Origin: Gammaproteobacteria bacterium
GTDB taxonomy: Bacteria > Pseudomonadota > Gammaproteobacteria > Pseudomonadales > Azotimanducaceae
Length of the DNA: 57,646 nt
NCBI GenBank assembly: GCA_028821405.1
Contig: JAPPGK010000107.1
Span: forward strand, 1 to 57,646
Reading direction: 5' to 3'
The position numbers and the translations under genes were made by a program. Positions 52,250-57,646 of this stretch are shown piece after piece; within the stretch, counting starts at the first letter, position 1, and each line of letters starts with the position of its first letter. The notes under the pieces are model-generated. The model did not search any database. It saw nothing but the letters and a program-made list of their open reading frames with translations, and was not told the DNA's origin.

Positions 52250-55200
52250 TTAGTTCCCCATCGCCCAGGTCACCTCCAGGTACAGTACCCGGCTGCGGGC
52301 GTCCCAGCGCGTCGGGTCGTAGCCTAGGATTCCGCTGAACGACCACGGGCTCGGCGATTCCCGCTTGAACAGGTTGCGCCCGCCGGCGCGCAGGCGAAGT
52401 CCGTTGTCGAACCAGTAGCTGGCCGAACCATCCACCGTCGTCAGCGAAGTGGCCTCGATCGCGGGAAGCTGCTGGAACGAAGTCAGGCACCGCCCCACTA
52501 CGTTGTTGCAACTTCCCGGCCGATCGTTCGTGTAGCCAGGCGTGTAGTAGACAAAGAGGTCGGCGGCAAGGCGCTGCCACTGCCAGGTCAGCTGACCTGT
52601 CAGCCGATACCGGTCACTGCCGTGCTGCGTGCCCAACCGGCTTGTGGGCTCGGCGACTTCGGTCAACTGGAAATACTCCTCGAGGAATCTCGAATAGGTC
52701 AGGCGGGGCGTGACCCTGCCGAAGTTCGTGTCGAAGGAGTACTGAACGGACGTCTCGACGTACTCGCTGACCTTCACCGCCAGGTTGACCAGCCCGCGGG
52801 TGGCACTGATGGGATATCCGTTCTCGTCACGCTGGATGACTTTCTCATTCCCCGCAATCAATTCCGGGTGGGTACCCGTGAAGTCGGAAGCGTCGGCGAT
52901 CTTGTCCGTGAAGTCAGTCTGCGACCAATCCACCCTCCAGCGCAGACCGGGGAATGACTCGGATCGCCAGTCGATGCCCAGGGAGAGCTTGTCCGCATAT
53001 TCAGACTTGATTTCCGGATCGTATGGCGCGTCGATTAGCGGTAGTGCGACGAATACGAAGTCGTCTTCCCCTCTGTCCGGATGGAGATAGTCCTGGAAGA
53101 AAAGGCCAAAATCGCGCATTCTGATGTCTTCGACACTGAATTGCTGCGAAAACAGCGGCGGATGAAACGACTCCGTCCACGCCGCCCGGATCGACAGCGA
53201 ATCGAGGGGCTTGTATAGAAGGCCAATCCGTGGCGTGGTGTCCTTCCTTTCGATGTCGAGAATGTTGGCCGTGCCTAGCAGGGTGTCGTACTCGGGTCCC
53301 CAGGCATCCACCCATCCCACGCCCGGTTGCCATGCTCGATATGCGTTCGGTTCGAATCCGCCTGGTGTGCGTTGTACCCCGCCCTGCGGCCCATTAAAGG
53401 TATGCGTGTCGCGCCGGGCCTGCACGCTCACGTACAACTCTCGGGCACCCGGCCGGGCATTCTTCGCTCCGAACAGCGGAAAGCCCAGTTCCATGAACTC
53501 CGCCCGTAGCCCGGATTCGGGCTCGGGTACGGCATAGGCATCCGCCCAATAGTCCAATACGTCCCTGCCTCGGTCGGCAAACCAACTCCAGTTGCGTCCA
53601 ATCTTCCTTGTGCGGTCCTCGACACCCACGACATAGTTGATGGGTCCGCCCCAGATCTCCAGCAGATTGCCACGCAGCACCAACTCGAAAGTAGTGCTTA
53701 CAGTGCGGCCTCCGAAGTCAAAGGTGGGCACAAGGAACGACGAAAGATCAGCACTCTGGGCCGAGCCGTCGCCAAACGGATTGAAGGCAACGTTGGGATC
53801 GGGACTCGACAGGATCCGATAGAACTCGGCTGCGGTGGGTTCATCCTCGGTTCGGTGGTACCGGGCGCGCCACGCCGTCGATTCTTGCTCGGATTCGGAG
53901 CGCGTCACGCTCACGTCCAACTCGTGGCTACCACCGAACCGCCAGACGGTGCCGAGGTTGATCGTCTGCATTGTGTGAACTGATTCGTCGTTGGCGGTCG
54001 GAAACTGGCCCGACTCCACTTCGCGAAACGGGGCATAGGTCACCGCCACGTTGTATCCGAACGGGTTGTAGGCATTGTCGGCCCCGATGATGTAGCCGTC
54101 CGCAAAGGTCCGTGCCTCGATGTAGGCATCGTGTTCGGAAAGAAGTGCTTCCCCGTAGACCATCAGGCCATCCCGGAGATACTGCTCGGCGCGCACGTTC
54201 AGGCCCATGCTCTCGGAAACCCACCCGTTTTGGGGTGGCACGTAGTCGAAGAGCGCAAGCTCCTGCGTGAAGTCGTCCACTGTCGCGCCGACGCCGCTGT
54301 GTCCGAGCGGCAGCTGCATCCGTGGGGCGCCACGCTCGCATCTCGGAAAGACCAGCCAGTACGTGCCGAAAAATCCCCCGGCCTGCTGGCATACGATGCC
54401 GGGCTGCGCGATCGAATTGCGCCTGTCGTACTCCGGTCCCAACAGATCGCGATAGTCCATGCTGGTCCAGATCTTGCGGTTGTTGACCGGCTCCGACTCA
54501 TCGCGCGAAAGATCCGCGGTCACGCTGCCGCTGTCCCACGCGTAGCCGCCGCGCACGCTCATCACTCTTCGATCCGCGTCGGTGGCGCTCAGTTCCTGGC
54601 GAACCGTCGCCTCCAAGCCGGTGAAGCGTTTCTTGGTAATGAAGTTGATGACGCCGCCGATGGCGTCGGAACCATAGATCGCGGACGCGGAACCCAAGTC
54701 GATGTCGACACGCTCGATTGCCGAAAGCGGAATGTTCACCAGGTTTACGGCGTTGTACTCCGAGCCGCCCCGGCCCGAGACGCGTCGCCCGTTGACCAGG
54801 ATCAGCGAGTTCTCCGAACCCAGCGCGCGCAGGTTCGCGAACGACACCCCAATCCCCATTCCATCCCCGGTGCTTATTTCTCGATCCACATCGACGGGTG
54901 CATCGAAGTACCGGCTGCTCTGGGACGTGTTCGAGGCATAGGCCCATGGCATCTGACGAAACAGTTCCTCCATGGTGGAAATGCCGCGCCGCGCCATGTC
55001 CTCGGCAGTTATGCTGACGACATTGGCCGTGGGATCGCCCCCTTTCAATCGCGAACCGGTGACCCGTTGCGCCTCCAGTTCGACGGGCTCTTCCCCTTCT
55101 TCCTCGCTTTCCTCGGCCGCCTCCGCGTTCGCGCCGCCCCCATCCCCGTCGGGTGACTCCTGTGCGCGGCGAACCACGACCGTGTTCTCCGAAGCGAACT

Positions 55201-55489
55201 CGTACGCAAGGCCGGTGCCACTCAAAAGCGTCGCCAACGCTTCTTCCAAGCGGTATTCGCCCTCCAACCCTTCGACTTTGACATCCGCCCCGGCATCCTC
55301 AGGCAGTATGATCTGCACGCCCGACGACTCCCCGAGCGCCACCACGGCCGAACCGATGTTCTGCGGCTCGATGTCGAGCATCATGACCTTGTCAGACCGC
55401 GCCGAAGCACCGGTCGCGAGCAAAGCCAACCCGGTCAATGTGATCGCGGTTAACGACCTCGCATTCGGAATCCCCATAATACTGTGCAT
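52250..55489 (-). CDS. TonB-dependent receptor with N-terminal STN signalling domain
   Basis: A 1079-residue receptor from ATG 55489 (GGAAGG upstream). Signal peptide about 1-34. An STN (secretin/TonB short N-terminal) domain follows at 36-105 (VMMLDIEPQNIGSAVVALGESSGVQI), then an acidic linker. The plug starts near VTGSRLKGGDPTANVV and runs to GSASAIYGSDAIGGVINFITKK. The rest is a long beta-barrel with extended loops; the last strand reads LYLEVTWAM, then GN, without the usual terminal Phe. The STN domain passes ligand binding to FecR. The ligand is unknown; loops are larger than in siderophore receptors, consistent with peptide or glycan uptake. Confidence 0.92.
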   Translation of the reverse strand: MHSIMGIPNARSLTAITLTGLALLATGASARSDKVMMLDIEPQNIGSAVVALGESSGVQIILPEDAGADVKVEGLEGEYRLEEALATLLSGTGLAYEFASENTVVVRRAQESPDGDGGGANAEAAEESEEEGEEPVELEAQRVTGSRLKGGDPTANVVSITAEDMARRGISTMEELFRQMPWAYASNTSQSSRYFDAPVDVDREISTGDGMGIGVSFANLRALGSENSLILVNGRRVSGRGGSEYNAVNLVNIPLSAIERVDIDLGSASAIYGSDAIGGVINFITKKRFTGLEATVRQELSATDADRRVMSVRGGYAWDSGSVTADLSRDESEPVNNRKIWTSMDYRDLLGPEYDRRNSIAQPGIVCQQAGGFFGTYWLVFPRCERGAPRMQLPLGHSGVGATVDDFTQELALFDYVPPQNGWVSESMGLNVRAEQYLRDGLMVYGEALLSEHDAYIEARTFADGYIIGADNAYNPFGYNVAVTYAPFREVESGQFPTANDESVHTMQTINLGTVWRFGGSHELDVSVTRSESEQESTAWRARYHRTEDEPTAAEFYRILSSPDPNVAFNPFGDGSAQSADLSSFLVPTFDFGGRTVSTTFELVLRGNLLEIWGGPINYVVGVEDRTRKIGRNWSWFADRGRDVLDYWADAYAVPEPESGLRAEFMELGFPLFGAKNARPGARELYVSVQARRDTHTFNGPQGGVQRTPGGFEPNAYRAWQPGVGWVDAWGPEYDTLLGTANILDIERKDTTPRIGLLYKPLDSLSIRAAWTESFHPPLFSQQFSVEDIRMRDFGLFFQDYLHPDRGEDDFVFVALPLIDAPYDPEIKSEYADKLSLGIDWRSESFPGLRWRVDWSQTDFTDKIADASDFTGTHPELIAGNEKVIQRDENGYPISATRGLVNLAVKVSEYVETSVQYSFDTNFGRVTPRLTYSRFLEEYFQLTEVAEPTSRLGTQHGSDRYRLTGQLTWQWQRLAADLFVYYTPGYTNDRPGSCNNVVGRCLTSFQQLPAIEATSLTTVDGSASYWFDNGLRLRAGGRNLFKRESPSPWSFSGILGYDPTRWDARSRVLYLEVTWAMGN

Positions 55490-55520
55490 GCTTCCTTCCA
55501 CCCTTGAATTGTGTTTTTTC

Positions 55521-56570
55521 TCAGTTCCCCGCCGTAGCGGTAAGCACGATCCGGTCGTATTGCTCTGTGACTTCGATTGGCAGCGCCCGCGCTAGGCCAT
55601 CAAGCGCATGATCGATCTCGCGGATGCTCAACGCCGTGTAGACAACCAAACCCTTAACCGAGTCATCCTCAATCGAGATCTTCTTGGCCGAGTATCGGTT
55701 CAGCTCCTGGACCACGAGGTACAGCGGCTCCCCGTAGAAACTGAGCATGCCGCTGCGCCAACTCCCAAAACGTTCCATGGACTCTGGCTGAAACGCCCTA
55801 AACACGCCGCGGCTGACGTCGAACTCGGCTACCCAGCCTGCGTCAACACGTCGCTGCGTGAGCGGGGAACTGATTGCCGCGTGATCGGCGTCCGAGACTC
55901 CCCAAGGTGCCCCGTGCAATTCGTCCGTCGGTTCATGGAAAGCGACGGCGCCTTCAACGACCGCCACTTGGTAGTGTTCCGGATACTTGCGGATATTGAA
56001 TGCGGTTCCGACCGCCGTGACCGACCGGACGCCCATATCCACCGTAAAGGGGCGAACCGGATCTTCAGATACCTCGAAGTACGCCTCGCCTCGCTCCAGG
56101 AGGACGCGGCGGAGTTCCTCGTCGTAGTCCACCGCGAGCCGGCCGGCGGTATTGAGCGAGATCACGCTGCCGTCGCCAAGTTCTATGACCTGCTGCTCGC
56201 CGATGCGCGTGAAATACTCTTGCAGTTGACTGTCGTTTGAACCGCGCCACGGCGAGAAGGAGATGACAAGCGCGCCGACAGCCAGCAGCAATCCCGCCGC
56301 TACACCCAGCGCGGCCATCCTTGTCAGTTTGTGTTCGTGGACAACTCGGCGACAGTCCCGAACGATTTCGAGGTGCTCGCCATCATTCGCCAATGCCTCC
56401 ATGGCGGCGAGAACTTCCATCGAACCGTGGAATTCCTCACGGTACTTTGGATCGCTCTGCACACGCCGGTGGATGGCCGCCGCCTCGGCTTCCGAGAGAT
56501 CTTCGGACCAGATGCGCACCAATGCATGCTCGACGTCGCCGTCCATGATTTCCTGAAGGTTCTTCAGCAT
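55521..56570 (-). CDS. FecR-type anti-sigma regulator
   Basis: A 349-residue protein: an N-terminal cytoplasmic part (1-80), one membrane helix (MAALGVAAGLLLAVGALVISF), then a periplasmic FecR domain (IELGDGSVISLNTAGRLAVDYDEELRRVLLERGEAYFEV...PFTVDMGVRSVTAVGTAFNIRKY). The C-terminal about 60 residues (LVVQELNRYSAKKISIEDD... ALPIEV) are a DUF4974/STN-like domain that meets the receptor signalling domain. ATG 56570 overlaps the sigma gene end by 7 bp. It carries the receptor's signal across the inner membrane. Confidence 0.9.
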   Translation of the reverse strand: MLKNLQEIMDGDVEHALVRIWSEDLSEAEAAAIHRRVQSDPKYREEFHGSMEVLAAMEALANDGEHLEIVRDCRRVVHEHKLTRMAALGVAAGLLLAVGALVISFSPWRGSNDSQLQEYFTRIGEQQVIELGDGSVISLNTAGRLAVDYDEELRRVLLERGEAYFEVSEDPVRPFTVDMGVRSVTAVGTAFNIRKYPEHYQVAVVEGAVAFHEPTDELHGAPWGVSDADHAAISSPLTQRRVDAGWVAEFDVSRGVFRAFQPESMERFGSWRSGMLSFYGEPLYLVVQELNRYSAKKISIEDDSVKGLVVYTALSIREIDHALDGLARALPIEVTEQYDRIVLTATAGN

Positions 56571-57166
56571 GATTTTTCCCCTGCGGCCTTGATCTTGCGC
56601 TGTGCCTCGCGGATCCGGCGCATCGCGCGGACCAGGTACCGGTCCACCTGCCTCACACTCACCCCCATGTGCAACGCGATCTCCTCGTAGCTCAGATTGC
56701 CGAAGCGCTGCAGAACGAACGCCACTCGCCAATTCAGACGCATGTTCTTGATGACGGACCTCATCGCCTCCAATTCCAGTTCCGCCGCGATGATCCGCTC
56801 CGGTGTCCGCTCATCGACGCTTTCACTCCCGATGCCCCGTTGCTCCGCCGCGTACGCGTTGCGGACCTGCAATTTGCGGCGCCTGTCGACGATCAGGTTG
56901 TTGGCCATGGTCAGGAGATAGGAACGACTGCTTCCGGTCGAGTCGGACATCTTTTCTTCCAGGCGTTCCACGCCCAAGAGCCGGGAAAAGAGCTCCTGCA
57001 CCACGTCGTCGATCTCATCGGGCGGAATCGACCAACCCAGCAGGAAGTGACGCAAGGCTCGCGCATGCTCATCGAAGAGTTGCTCGACCACCTTCCTTCG
57101 CCCCGGCCTCTCGCGCGAAGCCAGGTCGATGATGTTCTTGTTCCCGGACGCAAATATTCGGCTCAA
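56564..57166 (-). CDS. ECF sigma factor (FecI-like)
   Basis: A 200-residue sigma-70 family protein. TTG 57166 is chosen because GGAGG lies 9-10 nt upstream. Region 2 is FDEHARALRHFLLGWSIPPDEIDDVVQELFSRLL with NNLIVDRRRK. Region 4 is MRLNWRVAFVLQRFGNLSYEEIALHMGVSVRQVDRYLVRAMRRI, the recognition helix. It overlaps the fecR start by 7 bp, so the pair is coupled. It should activate the downstream receptor and TPR genes when the receptor is occupied. Confidence 0.9.
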   Translation of the reverse strand: MSRIFASGNKNIIDLASRERPGRRKVVEQLFDEHARALRHFLLGWSIPPDEIDDVVQELFSRLLGVERLEEKMSDSTGSSRSYLLTMANNLIVDRRRKLQVRNAYAAEQRGIGSESVDERTPERIIAAELELEAMRSVIKNMRLNWRVAFVLQRFGNLSYEEIALHMGVSVRQVDRYLVRAMRRIREAQRKIKAAGEKSC

Positions 57167-57319
57167 GATTTGCTCCCTCCTACAATGAAAACGTTCACGA
57201 CTCCGTGTTCCTCCCCCTCCCCGGAAACACCGAGCCTCGACGACGATCCGCGTGACGGCGCGCCGGTGAACTCTGGGGACAAGGCTGGGTTCGAATGACG
57301 CGGGACGCCACAGAGGCGC

Positions 57320-57345
57320 GGGACGCCGCAAGGGCGTCCCCTACG
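57320..57345 (+). repeat. REP-like palindrome, family 1
   Basis: Perfect arms GGGACGCC (57320-57327) and GGCGTCCC (57333-57340) around GCAAG, then CTACGCGCG. It sits upstream of the sigma gene. 57167-57319 shows nothing recognisable. Confidence 0.6.
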
Positions 57346-57381
57346 CGCGCCTCGCGCTGGATTCGCTCCGCCAAATCCACA

Positions 57382-57532
57382 CCTCGGCCGGCTCTGCATC
57401 CGTCATCGGGCGATGCCCCCGTACTATGGCATCGCTGTCGCGGGCAGATTCATGCAGGGCAACCAGCCGGTGCCGCTCGGCTCCGCCAACAGGCGAGGGC
57501 GGATAGGCGAAGCGCCCGCTCGGACAAGCGCA
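57382..57532 (-). pseudogene. Decayed partial copy of the giant TPR gene
   Basis: Three blocks match the TPR gene in the same order and strand. 57382-57485 corresponds to about 51080-51185, including an identical 20-bp run at 57450-57469 and 51151-51170. 57491-57510 corresponds to 51361-51381, and 57509-57532 to 51453-51476 (23 of 24 bases). The first block is still open and reads ERHRLVALHESARDSDAIVR, against ERQRLVALHEAAGDTDAMVQ in the full protein. Intervening parts are deleted and the frame shifts between blocks, so it is non-functional. An assembly artefact near the end cannot be excluded. Confidence 0.6.
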
Positions 57533-57540
57533 AAGGGGCG

Positions 57541-57646
57541 CGGGCGCCCCCCGGCGGCGGCGGGGCCCCCCCCCCCAGGGGGGGAAAGGGGATGCGGCTA
57601 TCCGTATTGGGGGGGGGGGTACAAGTTATGGGTAGTGCAAGCCAGA
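57541..57646. other. Low-complexity window end
   Basis: The last 106 bases hold an 11-C run (57566-57576), a 7-G run directly after, and an 11-G run (57609-57619) with GGCGGC repeats. No gene is seen. This pattern is more typical of poor sequence at a contig edge than of genuine coding or regulatory DNA. Confidence 0.5.

Overview
The window is GC-rich, gene-dense DNA from a Gram-negative proteobacterium, most likely an uncultivated gammaproteobacterium. I infer this from lipid A acyltransferase, TonB-receptor/FecR/ECF, YrbL and bioFDA genes, together with a large set of acyl-CoA, Fe(II)/2-oxoglutarate oxygenase, SDR and flavin monooxygenase genes. No rRNA, tRNA, CRISPR array, transposase or phage gene was seen. 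Starts are often GTG or TTG, and several were chosen from Shine-Dalgarno spacing or overlap with the gene upstream.

Layout. 1-3041 is an accessory patch: an AAA ATPase/DUF4143 gene behind a palindromic AT-rich site, a DUF2975 membrane protein with its small XRE regulator, a retropepsin-like protease and the stub of a lost gene. 3077-10777 holds catabolic genes (SDR, amidase, formyl-THF hydrolase-like protein, crotonase), an orphan RskA-type domain, a PhyH dioxygenase, two small membrane proteins and exonuclease III. 10864-17153 is one minus-strand run: a PQQ alcohol dehydrogenase with the lanthanide-type Asp-Tyr-Asp signature, a periplasmic binding protein and a cytochrome c (a xoxF-J-G-like trio), then bioF-bioD-bioA. 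17391-27451 carries an LLM flavoprotein, a seven-gene cell-envelope glycan cluster, PhoX, an LpxL-type acyltransferase and DUF1761. 27675-45666 is mixed: a deleted enolase-superfamily pseudogene, a kinase-like protein, a tandem repeat, VOC, a divergent TauD/CmcJ pair sharing a symmetrical promoter, a degenerate aldo-keto reductase, a carotenoid-desaturase-like oxidoreductase, a duplicated metalloprotease-like lipoprotein, a fused class III CoA-transferase, an esterase, an SDR, an AbiEii-like gene with an unknown partner, a Baeyer-Villiger monooxygenase and an amidohydrolase.

45696-57166 is the most system-like block. On the minus strand an ECF sigma factor, a FecR anti-sigma factor, an STN-bearing TonB-dependent receptor and a 2155-residue exported TPR protein follow each other. 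This predicts a cell-surface signalling and uptake unit with a giant periplasmic repeat protein as its effector or scaffold. Beyond the sigma gene, at the window end, lies a decayed partial copy of the same TPR gene, then low-complexity sequence that may be poor assembly.

Two families of short interspersed palindromes (REP-like) recur between genes. One of them repeatedly overlaps or abuts stop codons.
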